Origin: Verpa conica
Taxonomy: Eukaryota; Ascomycota; Pezizomycetes; Pezizales; Morchellaceae
NCBI GenBank assembly: GCA_033030425.1
Contig: JAUFSD010000010.1
Coordinates: forward strand, 248,001 to 312,000
Length of the DNA: 64,000 bases
Reading direction: 5' to 3'
Position numbers and translations under genes: made by a program. Below, piece by piece: positions 45,101 through 54,497 of this stretch (its first letter is position 1; each line of letters begins with the position of its first letter). The notes under the pieces are model-generated. The model was not told the origin of the DNA, did not search any database, and was given only the letters and a program-made list of their open reading frames with translations.

Positions 45101-45845
45101 GTTCGCAGCCAACAATCAGTTGTCAGAAACCACCAAAGCCACTCCCTTCTTTGCTAACTACGGGTTTCACCCTCGCTTTCAAGTAAGCTTTACACCTCGA
45201 GGACAAACTGCCCCGGAACTGGATGCAAGGGACTTCGCCTCGCGAATGACGGAATTGCATGAGTGGTTACGAACCCAAATGAGGACCGCACAGGACAAGC
45301 AGGAACAGTACACAAACGCGCACCGGACCCCCGCCCCTCGGTATCAACCAGGGGACATGGTTTTTGTATCCCTAAAAAACATTCGCACCACCAGGAACTC
45401 TAGGAAGCTCGATTGGAAAAAAGCGGGTCCCTATCGCGTTAAAAAGGTTGTTAGCCCCTATGCCTACGAGATCGAACTACCCAAATCCATGCCAAATCAC
45501 CCAGTATTTCACGTCTCCCTCCTGGAACCCTCCGCCTCGGACCCCTTGCCAGGACAGATACAACCTCCCCCACCCCCCATAGTTACTCAAGGAGAACAGG
45601 AGTGGGAGGTAGAAGAAATTCTAGATTCCAAAGTGATCCGGGGAAGCCCGAGCTATTACGTCAAGTGGACTGGCTATTCCCAACCCTCCTGGGAACCTGC
45701 TTCGTACCATGAGGAAACAGCAGCAGTGGACGTTTTCCATCAACAATATCCCAACAAACCGGGACCGTGGGATTCGAAGCCTCGCAGGAGCTCGCGACTA
45801 AAAGGGGGGGCTACTTTCACGGATCGATCAGGGGCGCTAGGGTGA
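42093..45845 (+). CDS. pol: Gypsy Pol polyprotein (PR-RT-RH-IN-chromodomain)
   Basis: The frame is open from the frameshift site; 1219 residues from 42186, where the first apparent initiator is GTG. Counting from 42186: aspartic protease LIDTGASG (about 34-41); reverse transcriptase with LRLCVDYRGLN and AYLDDILIYS (about 390); RNase H ETDASDY (about 543); integrase HHCC zinc site H..AGH...CHTCQ (about 775-820); DDE residues in MDFVTGLP (846), SDRGTQF (906) and TDGQTER (about 944); a GPYRV-type GPY motif; and a chromodomain WEVEEILDSK...YYVKWTGY...SWEP (about 1138-1190). It copies and integrates the element, with the chromodomain likely guiding integration to chromatin. The stop lies 31 bases inside the 3' LTR. 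No broken catalytic residue is seen. Confidence 0.95.
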   Translation, partial: GFSTVLEQPGGSTLGPSKVSTISAFSISGFSVSDINVEDKLDGEHLVISCTLSNNIKTIQTHALIDTGASGFAFIDETFARHHQLQLTPLKTPRELEVIDGRPVSSGQITHLAHLGLSIKSHREHAPFFVTTLGQYPLVLGIPWLKHHDVSLRFKHNYVKFGSEFCQKNCTSSHVPIISPGIPPPDKTKIHLIGSAAFCRLSRKRNVQVFSLSLYEINKIVDHKTSKEEWKQKIPIEYHEYLDMFDEKLSKNLPPRRPYDHKIPLKEGKEPPFGPLYGMSREELIVLKEYIEDNMAKGFIRDSASPAGSPVLFVKKADGSLRLCVDYRGLNEVTIKNRYPLPLIRETLDRLAKAKWYTKLDLRMGYNQIRIALGEEWKTAFRTRYGHYEYTVMPFGLTNAPATFQHFVNDCLREYLDQFCTAYLDDILIYSDTLEEHKVHVRKVLQTLSNNGVLLKPEKCEFHCQKTTYLGLVISPEGISMDTKKVSAVMDWTRPKHLKDLQAFLGFANFYRRFIKDFSKLAAPLTALSRKEPGTKEHVPFIWTNDHQLAFDTLKVAFTSAPVLMHFDPEKPIIVETDASDYVSAGVLSQKDSQGILHPVAFFSKKHSPAECNYEIYDKELLAIIRSFEEWRPELEGAAFPIAVISDHKNLEYFMTTKNLNRRQARWAEYLSRFNFVITYRPGKQGGKPDALTRRSGDLPGEGDERIQHQSQIVLKKENLDPKLSLLAGTLSNEPAEMTVPIAKLIQEAQKTDPFPQKVLGMLARGEKKSSEISLAECSENNGLLYYRNCLYIPDYDPLRLHILREHHDAPAAGHPGREKTFELVSRQYFWPKMREYIGRYTRNCHTCQRSKPSTHSKYGVLRPLPIPEQPWKEVSMDFVTGLPESNGFDAILVVVDRLSKMRHLIPCHTTTDAGQVAKLYLHNVWKLHGLPTHVTSDRGTQFTSKFWKALCQFLKIEARMSTAYHPETDGQTERMNAIMEQYLRAYISYQQDDWSEWLPMAEFAANNQLSETTKATPFFANYGFHPRFQVSFTPRGQTAPELDARDFASRMTELHEWLRTQMRTAQDKQEQYTNAHRTPAPRYQPGDMVFVSLKNIRTTRNSRKLDWKKAGPYRVKKVVSPYAYEIELPKSMPNHPVFHVSLLEPSASDPLPGQIQPPPPPIVTQGEQEWEVEEILDSKVIRGSPSYYVKWTGYSQPSWEPASYHEETAAVDVFHQQYPNKPGPWDSKPRRSSRLKGGATFTDRSGALG
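45801..45810 (+). other. Polypurine tract
   Basis: AAAGGGGGGG four bases upstream of the 3' LTR, the usual place for the plus-strand DNA primer. It overlaps the pol coding region. Confidence 0.75.
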
Positions 45846-46182
45846 GTCTCATTGTGACTCATGCAAGGATGGAGGCAGGGTAACAGGTAGCGAGGAAGGA
45901 AACAAAGGCATTGTACAGCTGGGGATTTTGGGTATAAATAGGGAGCGTTGCTCCCTCTCTGTAATAGTTTTTCTTTCTCTTTTCCTCACGCAACGTTTCT
46001 TCAGTTAGACTCAATACAAACTTCTTTCTTCGCTGCCTCTCCGCTGTTTCATCGCTTCGCGATCGCTGAACCCACTTCCTACTTCACAAACCTTTGGTAT
46101 TTTGCTTGTAACGGATAGTTACCTTGCCATCGAGTTAGTTGTATCCTGTGGTTACGCTGCCCTCACGCTGTCCCCCTTGAAA
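45815..46182 (+). repeat. Gypsy 3' LTR
   Basis: Same length and ends as the 5' LTR (TTTCACGG to CTTGAAA), followed by the CATAG duplication. It keeps ACGCAACGT, consistent with selection on the primer match. Confidence 0.9.
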
Positions 46183-48283
46183 CATAGTAGCCAGAAGAAT
46201 AACCCGGTACGGCAAAGAATGTGGAGGGCTCTCGAACTCTCAGATGGGAGCAGTGGAAGGATGGTCCAGCACAGACGCCCTGCTAAAAATGCTCACCCCA
46301 GCACAAGAATGGCTTAGAACAAAGAAGATGACAGGCCAAACTCCCCTAAGACCGGCCATACTCACAAACGACGTAGAAGGAGCCTTCAATCTGGTCAATC
46401 ACGAGCGACTAGTACACATCATGAAAGCTAGGAAATTTCCCACATACACCTGCAAGTGGGTGGAGAACTTTATTTTGCACCGAAAAGTTTTTTTCGCCTT
46501 TAACCAGGAGGAATCGGAACGACTACCCTATAATTCAGGAGTACTCCAAGGCTCTCCACTCTCACCCATACTGTACATGATTCTAGCAGACCTACTTCTC
46601 AGACCGAAAGAAACAGCCACAGAAATTAACAACGTATACATGGACGATGACGCCATGCTGCAAGGGGCCAGATCTGAGAAGTTTATCGCCATCAGGCTAC
46701 AAGAACGGATGAAGGAGAAGGAACAAAAGGCACAAATACTGGGCATTCGCTTCGCTCCCGAAAAGGCAGATTTGCTGTACCTTTTTCCAACAACCAGCAA
46801 ATCCAGCAAGACAGTACCAGTTAATCTCTACGGCAAACCAGTTACCCCCCAAACGAACATAAAAATACTCGGAGTCTATCTAGACCAAAGACTCATGTTT
46901 AAGGAACACATCACCAAGGCCATTTCCAAAAGCAACACAATACTAGCGATGATCAGAAAAGCCATTAACAATAACACAATCACACCCAAAAGTGTTTACA
47001 AACTAATAACAGGCCTTTTGATACCATCTCTAATGTGGGGATCGGAAATATGGTGGACCGGAGCCAGACACATTCTAGACCGCCTGTCCCCGACCTACAA
47101 CAAGGCGGCACAGATAATAACGGGACTCCCCCAACACGTTGACACCAAAAGACTTCTGAAGGAGGCCAGCCTTCCCCCGCTTAAAATACAGCTGGACATC
47201 AAATAATTACGATACGGCATCAGAATACTCAGCAGCACCAGCGACAGTCCCAATAAATCGACCCTGTTAAAATTGCTACAGAAAGAAAATCACTATCACG
47301 GAGTAGGACTAGAACGGATAGCTCATATCGTTCAGCACTACACACAACATCAACCCATCGAAGACACAGAAGACATTCCAAGAGAACTGTGGCTCCCCCC
47401 TCACAATATCACTATCTCAAACAGCACCAAAGAAGAAACGGCCAAAGAACACAATCACTGGATCAAAAACAATCCAAATATACTTTCAGTTTACAGCGAC
47501 GGATCCAAAGACAAGACAGTCAGCGTGGCTTGGACAGGAAATCTAATAAACCAGATATCGATAAAAGGAAGCGTAAACATAGGACCAAAAGCGGACATAC
47601 TGGACGGAGAACTGGCAGCAATCGCGGGAGCACTCAGAGAACTGGTAGCCTCCGGAATCACAAAGACAGAGATATGCCTGATGGTCGACAATCAAACGGC
47701 CCTAAAACGACTCACAGGGGCAGCAGCGCCCAATAAAGAATTCACAAGGCAAAGCCTGAAGAATATCAAGACGCTACAGCAAAGGGGCTGTAGTGTCAGA
47801 GGACAATGGACCCCTTCGCACGTTGGCATAACAGGAAACGATAAAGTTGACGCTCTAGCCAAAAAAGCACTTGAGAAAACGGACACATACGGGAAAATTA
47901 CCATCACCTGGCTCCAGAGTCTCCCAAGACACATTTTACAAGAACAGACAGGCTCCACCACGAAGGGACCGTACCCACCCTACAGCGAGGTAAGTAAGCG
48001 CTTTGCAGACACTCTCTTCAGAGTACGCAACGAGGCAACACATATCGATCCAACACATTTTCGAACACCAGCACAGTGCGAATGCGGAGCGAGACTCTCC
48101 AGCAAGCACGTAGTACTACACTGCCCACTACTGGACCAACAAAGAAAGGATTTGATTGACCAAACACGCGGAGGATCCTGGGAAGACATAGTCGAGCACG
48201 ACAGCTACCTACCTCTACTCTCATTTTTGAGAGCAACGAAGGGAATTTGGAGGAGGAAGAAAGAGAAGAAACATACAAGGTGA

Positions 48284-48463
48284 CCTGCGGGGAGGAAGTT
48301 TTTCTTTTGTTTGCAGGTAAAGATATCGGGCGACAAGCGAGTATAAAACGGAAAGGATTTTACTTGGTTATTTGTTAAGTTTTTATTATTTGTTGTTTTT
48401 GTTTTTTAGTTATTAGGCGGTAGTTTGTAGACGGCCCCCTCGGAGGCTTACGTAGTGGCCCAC
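48284..48463 (+). other. LINE 3' untranslated region, first part
   Basis: Non-coding sequence after the LINE stop at 48283, running to the CCCAC target site of the solo LTR. No ORF. Confidence 0.6.
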
Positions 48464-48822
48464 TGTCAAGAACACCCATTTCCTAGTCTGCCTTGTCTAT
48501 TCCCTTGTTTCATGTATCGTTTCATATCTCGTAGGATTCCTGTTGTCATTGGTCATGTAAGAAGAACGCCTCGTGGGACGAGACGTCTATAGTTTCATGT
48601 AGAAGGAGGTCGCTCTTTCAGTTTCATATTGTCTCATTGTTGATCTCAGCGTCCCTCCAGAAAGAGTATAAAAGGGACGCATCTCTGTCAGTTAGTTAGT
48701 TCTTCACGCAACAACTTATATTGTTACCATACCTACCTTGTCCCTGAGTTCCTAGTCTCTCGATACTAGCCCTGCCTTGTGATTATCGCCTGCTGTTCTC
48801 CAATAGGTGATCGGTTTTTACA
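48464..48822 (+). mobile_element. Solo LTR with CCCAC duplication
   Basis: 359 bp from TGTCAAGAACAC to GGTTTTTACA, flanked on both sides by CCCAC (48459-48463 and 48823-48827). It contains AGAGTATAAAAGGG, a TATA-type promoter motif. It is inserted into the LINE 3' UTR. A reverse copy is at 39313-39672. The parent element is not in the window. Confidence 0.88.
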
Positions 48823-48848
48823 CCCACAGGGCTAGATCGGACAATAAA

Positions 48849-48875
48849 TACTTTACTTTACTTTACTTTACTTTC
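48849..48875 (+). repeat. LINE 3' CTTTA tail
   Basis: Five or so ACTTT units end the LINE, as expected where LINEs end in simple repeats rather than poly(A). The next base enters the older LTR fragment. Confidence 0.65.
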
Positions 48876-49058
48876 TTCAGTTAGAACCAATACAAACTTC
48901 TTTCTTCGCTGCCCCTCTGCTGCTACATCGCTTCGCAATTGCTGAAACCACGTTTTACTTCACAAACCTTTGGTATTTTGCTTGTAACGGATAGTTACCT
49001 TGCCATCGAGTTAGTTGTATCCTGTGGGTTACGCTGCCCCTACGCTGTCCCCTTGAAA
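48872..49058 (+). mobile_element. Older Gypsy LTR fragment (3' half)
   Basis: Matches the distal half of the Gypsy LTR (TTTCTTCAGTTAGA... to CCCCTTGAAA) with clearly more differences than the two LTRs show to each other. The LINE tail abuts it, so the LINE probably inserted into this older LTR. The other half is not found left of the LINE. Confidence 0.8.
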
Positions 49059-49224
49059 GCCGAGTGCGGTATGAAATCATTTTATTTTGATCACTTTAAA
49101 TTCCACTTATATATATAGGCACTGACATTTTTCTAGGATATAGGATGGTGAAAGACAGTTCAAAGGAAATCGCTATTTGGGAAGCGTAATTATAAACATG
49201 GCACACCAGCCTCTTATCCTGTGC

Positions 49225-50149
49225 TAATAGGAGAATTAGTGCCAGATGTACTTCAGCTGCCCCATGGTTTTTTAAACCGAAATGTCCGCCAGGCATGGGC
49301 ACATTCCAAGATGGAGGCCTTCAGCATGATAATCCAGTCAATATGGCTCTTTGGGAGTCTAAAGTAATATGGTCACCAAACAAAAGTAATATGGATATTG
49401 TGCTATCTATGGGCACCGGTTCATCAATTGTACCCAACTCAGCTAACAAATCCCTTGGTCCAAGAGGAATATGGAGAGATGGCTTTATCCCTCGCCTTGT
49501 TTGATCATTCCTCTCCTCCATGGATGGCGAGGATGCGTGACAGCAGCTGTGTAACCGATTGCCTAACGAAGCAAAGGAAAATTATTTCCGATTTAATGTC
49601 AAGTTTGATGGCAGAGAACCAGCTATAGACGACATTGATAGGATAGATGAGCTAAAAGAAAAGGGCAAGTCTCAGATTGACCCAGGAGAAAGGATTGGTG
49701 CCGCAAAGTCACTTATCGCAAAGCAATTTTATTTTGAGTTGGAGGGGCTGCCACTATACTACAAAGGACGGTATAAATGCATAGGCCGGATAGTTTGTCG
49801 CTTCTCTAAAGCTCGACAGTTAGCACTTCTCAGTCAATTGTCCCAAAGTTCAGCACATTTCCTGTTGGGTGAGAGAACTATCACAGAGACATTACAGCCA
49901 TCTAAATACTATACGCTATTCCAAGAGAAGGTTGAATTTAGCGTCAAGGATCTAGAAGAAGAAATATCGATCTTCTTAGCATATACTAAGCCGCAGAGAA
50001 TCAGTGGATTCCCAACTTCGATAGCGTCATTAATCCATGCCCAAGGCCTAGATGCTGTTTTTGGAGTTTCTAGCCACTCAAAGCGAAGGAACTCTAAAGC
50101 AAGTCAATCAGTGCAGTTTGTATGCCTCATTGATATCCTCATAATATAA
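49225..50149 (+). pseudogene. Patatin-like phospholipase pseudogene, 3' part
   Basis: The reading frame shows RCTSAAPWFFK, then GTFQDGGLQHDNPVNMALWESK (patatin Asp-Gly-Gly motif) and LSMGTGSS, then IPRLV and a TGA at about 49501. It continues in the same frame through SFLSSMDGEDA, a second TGA, and QQLCNRLP, then ENYFRFNV..GREPAIDDIDR and a C-terminal region ending in ISGFP-like patatin-family tail sequence. The Gly-rich and GxSxG parts are absent upstream, so only the 3' half survives. Both TGAs stand where Arg (CGA) and Trp (TGG) occur in relatives. Lipid hydrolysis is the family role; this copy is inactive. Confidence 0.82.
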
Positions 50150-50457
50150 ACCGCTCCCTACTAACTAATTTGTGCTATACGTAGGCCAAACGCCAGTGCA
50201 TGAGAATATACAAATAAAGCAAGTTTAATAATCTTCCAGCCGCCATAATAGATCCCTAGCTACGGGTCGATCTGTCCATATTTTAACTCAATACAAACAA
50301 TATGAATTAATCATAAGTACATGGAGGGGAGGGCTGATAAGAGACTATACTAGTGCCATATATATTATATATATATTATAGTAGATTTTACTCTAAACCT
50401 TATACATAACATGAATCAATGATGATGATGATGATTATTCATAAATAATAACATGAA
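50150..50457. other. Intergenic
   Basis: AT-rich with TATATA runs (about 50358-50382) and a short GAT repeat near 50417-50435. No gene seen. Confidence 0.5.
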
Positions 50458-50900
50458 TCAAATGTGTAAAGCTATTTGCTTATAATACAATACATCTTCA
50501 AAATCTTGCATGTAAACTAGGTAGTATTTATGCCCGACAACTCTCCGTAGATCATTCACCGCGTAAGCTTGGTAAAGCCTTGTTTCGACCATTGCAAGTG
50601 GCAGCAGTGCGCACTCTCTGAGGTACGGTGTATGTTTATCTTTTCGTTCTAGTGAATCAATCATAATATCCCCCGGAGGTTTAATCTGATAGGCTCCGCA
50701 CCTGTTATTTTGAGTTTGGGTACTTGTGTACCACCATTGCTGTTAATTTCCATTGCAATGAGTCGCATGCATATGTACGTGTACAAATCATCGATCAGCT
50801 GTGTCGATTTCTTGCACTAAGGTAGTCATGAGCGTCTTGACAACATTATTTATCAAACTAAAACAAGTTTCACTTTCTAAAATTAATTGCTTATCTTTCC
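50458..50900 (-). pseudogene. Probable multi-exon gene or its remnant
   Basis: Three coding-like segments are visible on the minus strand: 50900-50800 (ends VQEIDTADR), 50760-50690 (MEINSNGGTQVPKL) and 50700-50458 (GAYQIKPPGDIMIDSLERK..., stop at 50458-50460). The last has an ATG at 50664 and a 68-residue frame with no low-complexity bias. I could not place introns that join all three, so frameshifts are possible. Family unknown. Confidence 0.4.
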
Positions 50901-51192
50901 TCGAAGATTAGGTAGATATTTTCCGGAGAGCCAAATTAAGTGGAAGGTGTGGCACCCTATTGTGCGTCCCGCTATTCTCCGGTAGCTAGAGTACATGGGT
51001 CTGCATGCCTTGCAATCTATACAGTGTATATATTCACACAGGGCTACCTACTAGTATTCTTTTAGAATCATTGTGAATCTAGGCGCTGTATATTCTACAT
51101 CGCTGTACTTAAAATATGAACCGATGCTAATCAATATATAAGGCTATATAAAGCAAACACATCCACCACAGAATTAGACGTAAAAACGAAAA
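50901..51192. other. Intergenic, promoter region
   Basis: A CTATATAAAGC box at about 51144-51154 lies 40-50 bases upstream of the ATG at 51193, a typical fungal promoter arrangement. Confidence 0.5.
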
Positions 51193-51639
51193 ATGGAACC
51201 TCTTGATATAGCCTACATCTACTTTTATCTATGCCGCGGTGTCTCCATAGAAAAGATTGCAAAGTTGTTAGCTAAAAAGCCAAAGAAGATGCGGAAAACG
51301 ATTATGCTCCTTCGCAGAGATCTCCACCTAAACAATGAAATCGGGAAGCTAGACATCTCGAGAGTCAGAAATCAGCTCTACAATCATTTAATCGAGCAAC
51401 TAGGCTATATACACCAAGAAAGCCATCATAATTCTTGCAAGGAAGAATTAGAAAATCTACTTGATGAATACCATATACAGTTTAAAGCTTTCTTCGCACT
51501 AGACCCTAGAAGACCTCTTTCCGAAATAGAAATGGTATTTATAATTTATATATATACATCTCATAACTACAAACTAAGGTTATCTAATATTAGTGTCTTA
51601 TATCAGCTTCCACCAATCATCGAAGTTGAGGAGATCTGA
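51193..51639 (+). CDS. Unknown 148-residue protein
   Basis: ATG at 51193 in AAAATGG context, preceded by a TATA box about 40 bases upstream and an A-rich leader. The N-terminal part (YLCRGVSIEKIAKLLAKKPKKM) is reminiscent of a helix-turn-helix, in which I-x-K-I-A-x-L-L precedes a basic helix. A helical middle and an acidic C-terminal end (IIEVEEI) follow. Single exon as read. DNA binding is a weak inference from the helix pattern. Confidence 0.55.
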   Translation: MEPLDIAYIYFYLCRGVSIEKIAKLLAKKPKKMRKTIMLLRRDLHLNNEIGKLDISRVRNQLYNHLIEQLGYIHQESHHNSCKEELENLLDEYHIQFKAFFALDPRRPLSEIEMVFIIYIYTSHNYKLRLSNISVLYQLPPIIEVEEI

Positions 51640-52166
51640 AATTTAGGTTAATTGTAGGCAACTGCGGCTGGCCGCGAGGCTAGAGGGACTTTGTTTAATA
51701 ATCGATAGATCTATATAGTACCTCTTTTCCTACATGTATATATAGATCTATATAAGAGACCTAGAGCAGAAACATTGTGAGTTCTATTTATGTCAGGAGA
51801 GACGGCTTGCTTTAATAATAGAGGTTTCCTTTGCTTAGGGAGTCAAAAATAGATATTCTGTATAAAAGGTGGTAATTGAAAAGGGTCAAGAAACGGATCT
51901 TGTAAACAATCACAAAACAGGTCTTGATAAAGATCAAAAAACGGATCGTTCTTTTCCCCCTATAGAGCTGACTTACCGAGAACTTCTGTCTCCAAAAACA
52001 TATATAAGCTATGCTGGCCCAGGGAACAAAATCCCAATACATAGCTATCGATTGACAACTCCATACTTCCTTAGACAGGCTACTCAGAGAGATCCTCAAA
52101 AAACATAGCCACATTACTTGGTAGAAATATTTACATACCCGATCGACCCCCCACCCCTACTTTAAT

Positions 52167-53225
52167 ATGGATTCCCAAGGGCCATCAGATAAGGGGAAAA
52201 AGACTGTGGAAATGCGGAGAGAGTATAAGCGTCAAAAGCGCGAAAAGCAAAGACAGGAGGAAGCAATAAAGAAGGCTGAAGCGGAACAAGCCAAAAAGAC
52301 AGAAGAGGCAGCAGAAGCAGCAAGGAAGGCTAAAGGGGAAGAAAACGAAGAGTTTATCACGGCTGCAGAAATTGCTCTAGAAGCGGCGGAAACCAAACTC
52401 AAAGAAGCCCAACAGACTAGCAGTCCCGCCACGCCAGAGACTGAGAAAAACATCCCAGATCTTCAAAACGAAGTGGAAAAGTGCCAAAGTGCGGTAAATA
52501 CTCTATACGATACAATGGAGTTGGATGATGAGAAGCCCGAAAAACCCCCGCAACAAGAGCCCGCACCAAAGGAGCTTACACCAGAAAAACCTAACAATGA
52601 TACAAAATTCGATAAAAACAAGGAATACAGCACTGAAGAACTTAATGAAGACCCAGTTTTTGAGATAAGCCATAATATGTGGAATCAGGATATTGGCGGC
52701 AGAGCCGTAGCGTTCAAACCACACGGATATGGTAAAACGGTTCTGGTGGCAGAAGGCCCGAGGCTGTTCTCCAGATACTATCTAGTTCCCGGAAGTCAGT
52801 GTCCGATTGATACTAGCCGCCTCCCCCAAATTACACCCCAGGTAGAGGGAAGTCGTATAAAGCCAGCTATTTGTGGGGTCGCGTACAAGAACAACCCCGA
52901 CGGATACGAGATTCTAAATCCACAGAGGTACGAGGAACTCAACAAAGATTTGAGAAGAAAAAATATGCCGACTACCTATATAAAGATTTCCTGGGATCGT
53001 GGGAATCATACCTGGGAAACAAGAACGGCGGCGCGTAAAATCTTCGGCGGGAAACGTGCAACCGATGAGGTGATCTACAAAGCTGCTATGCAATTCGATA
53101 AAAGTGCCCAAGCTTTCATGGAAAATAATCCGGGATGGAAAGAGGGTGACTTGCTTAGGGTTAAGGATATTAAAGTTGAAGATGGTGCCGACGAAGACCT
53201 TATCGATGAGATCCCAGAGGTTTAA
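52167..53225 (+). CDS. 352-residue coiled-coil unknown protein
   Basis: One intact exon from the ATG at 52167 to TAA at 53223-53225. Residues 1-110 are Lys/Glu/Ala-rich and strongly coiled-coil (REYKRQKREKQRQEE). A Pro/Lys/Glu linker (about 118-155) leads to a globular C-terminal half with FKPHGYGKTVLVAEG, SRYYLVPGSQ and KISWDRGNHTWETR, ending in an acidic tail. No catalytic motif is recognised; GYGKT is not a convincing P-loop. Length, clean frame and codon-like composition make the gene itself safe. Function unknown. Confidence 0.75.
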   Translation: MDSQGPSDKGKKTVEMRREYKRQKREKQRQEEAIKKAEAEQAKKTEEAAEAARKAKGEENEEFITAAEIALEAAETKLKEAQQTSSPATPETEKNIPDLQNEVEKCQSAVNTLYDTMELDDEKPEKPPQQEPAPKELTPEKPNNDTKFDKNKEYSTEELNEDPVFEISHNMWNQDIGGRAVAFKPHGYGKTVLVAEGPRLFSRYYLVPGSQCPIDTSRLPQITPQVEGSRIKPAICGVAYKNNPDGYEILNPQRYEELNKDLRRKNMPTTYIKISWDRGNHTWETRTAARKIFGGKRATDEVIYKAAMQFDKSAQAFMENNPGWKEGDLLRVKDIKVEDGADEDLIDEIPEV

Positions 53226-54497
53226 TTCACTTCTAGCTAGTATATAGTAGAGCACACACCATGCACTACAATATAGTTGCATTTCCTTGAGGACTTTTTG
53301 ATTATTTTTCTCATACTTTATACAATTTTCATTTATACCGATTGCATAATTATTTGTACTAGATTTTTTTACTATTTTCCCTTGGTTAAATATATCAAAC
53401 TAACTTAAACGGTCTAACCGTTCTTTTCAATCTCTTTTAACTATATATAATATAAACAAAAATAAATTCGTATATATTTGTCCTAATTAAAATATATATT
53501 AAATACTTAAGATTATTACGGTTTTATTATATAGTGGGAATACTGATCACCACCCTCTCCAAGAGCTTAATTGCTGCCCGTAGCGATCATTTATCCTTTG
53601 CTCATAAGCAGACCAAAGGCCCACTAGCTATACCCTTTGCCACACCCATAAGCCTTCTCTTCGCTCATGGTATTATAAGGCCTTTAGGAGTAGTGTGATT
53701 TTGAGTACCATTTCCTTTGATTTCTACATGAGCCATAGCATGAGGCCGTTCATGAAGAAAAGTCTTCTAGCTAATATAAAATAATGTACTTGAAGCATTA
53801 TTCCAGTAATAGGTAGATGTATTTAGAGACCTCATCTTGTTGGTTAGGTGCCCCTTTATTTATGACTTCTACTAATTTAGCATTCCCTTATAATTGGCTA
53901 GGCTATTTTAAGGCTTAGGAGAAAACTGGTAAAGTGAGAGTATTGCCCCTGAGGTCTAATAAACCCTTACACTTCAAAACCTTAGCTTTGCTGATGGGGT
54001 CTAGGAACTTGGTAGAAGTTACCAACCCTTGGAGTGATTAAACTTACGTTGCCCTTTGTGAACACCACCATCGGAAGGGTGGTCACCTGCCATTCAGGAA
54101 ACCCCCGCTCCAATCACCTCCAAACTATATACGCTGCACAAAACCAACGCTAGATAGGCGCCATTGTGTATATATACAGTAGATTACTTGCCTAGCAGCT
54201 CTCTAAGATCGAGGATACTCCATCCCCAAACCTATATATATATATATATCCCTATAATCTAGCTATATATAGTTTTGGGGTTAGTTGCAAGGTATTTAAT
54301 ATCCGCTTTTAGTACGTAGTCCGGAAGTCCATTTTTTTAATTTGTGTGCCTAGATTATAAATTATAAAGAGAAGCCACCGGCACGTACGCTCAAAATCCT
54401 CAGATACGACCATAAAGAGCTGCACCTGTTATTCAAAAACCTTTCACCATAATTTCTCTATCTGATTTTTAACTTTGGTGATCCCGAATTATTTATC
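53226..54497. other. Gene-free AT-rich interval
   Basis: No ORF of note. TA-rich runs at 53440-53530 and a TA dinucleotide run at about 54233-54248. The part 53560-54100 is more balanced in composition but shows no protein-like frame. Confidence 0.5.

Larger units (their letters stand above)
40375..46182 (+). mobile_element. Near-intact Ty3/Gypsy chromovirus-type retrotransposon
   Basis: 5808 bp, flanked by the 5-bp duplication CATAG (40370-40374 and 46183-46187). LTRs are 40375-40742 and 45815-46182, both 368 bp, differing at about three positions by eye. Both ORFs are open. Removing the element plus one CATAG restores the LINE reading frame. The chromodomain at the Pol C-terminus places it among chromoviruses. 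It is probably recent and possibly active. Confidence 0.95.
39678..48283 (+). pseudogene. LINE reverse transcriptase-RNase H, interrupted
   Basis: The frame runs from 39678 to a TAA at 40302-40304, on to the Gypsy insertion, and resumes in register at 46188 (AGC ATA G / TA GCC). Visible are SYRPISLL, NDVEGAFN (RT block A), GVLQGSPLSPILY (block B), and VYMDDD at about 46636 (YxDD catalytic site). A second TAA at 47204-47206 stands where Gln fits. Beyond it is an RNase H domain (YSDGSK, DGELAAI, MVDNQTAL, HVGITGNDKVDALAK supply Asp-Glu-Asp-Asp) and a C-terminal CECG...HVVLHC zinc knuckle, ending at 48283. Only two nonsense codons separate it from an open frame, so decay is mild. Confidence 0.85.
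39673..48875 (+). mobile_element. 5'-truncated Tad1-like LINE with nested insertions
   Basis: LINE sequence occupies 39673-40374, 46188-48463 and 48828-48875. It is interrupted by the Gypsy element (40375-46182, duplication CATAG) and a solo LTR (48464-48822, duplication CCCAC). The 5' ORF1 and most of the endonuclease are missing; reading starts at the PWWTEHL endonuclease-RT linker. The 3' end is a CTTTA pentanucleotide tail (48849-48875). Reverse transcriptase plus RNase H on one ORF fits the Tad1/I group of fungal LINEs. Confidence 0.85.

Noticed and set aside
40801..45845. Antisense and alternative-frame ORFs across the Gypsy element
   Set aside because: Shadows of gag and pol; no independent motif.
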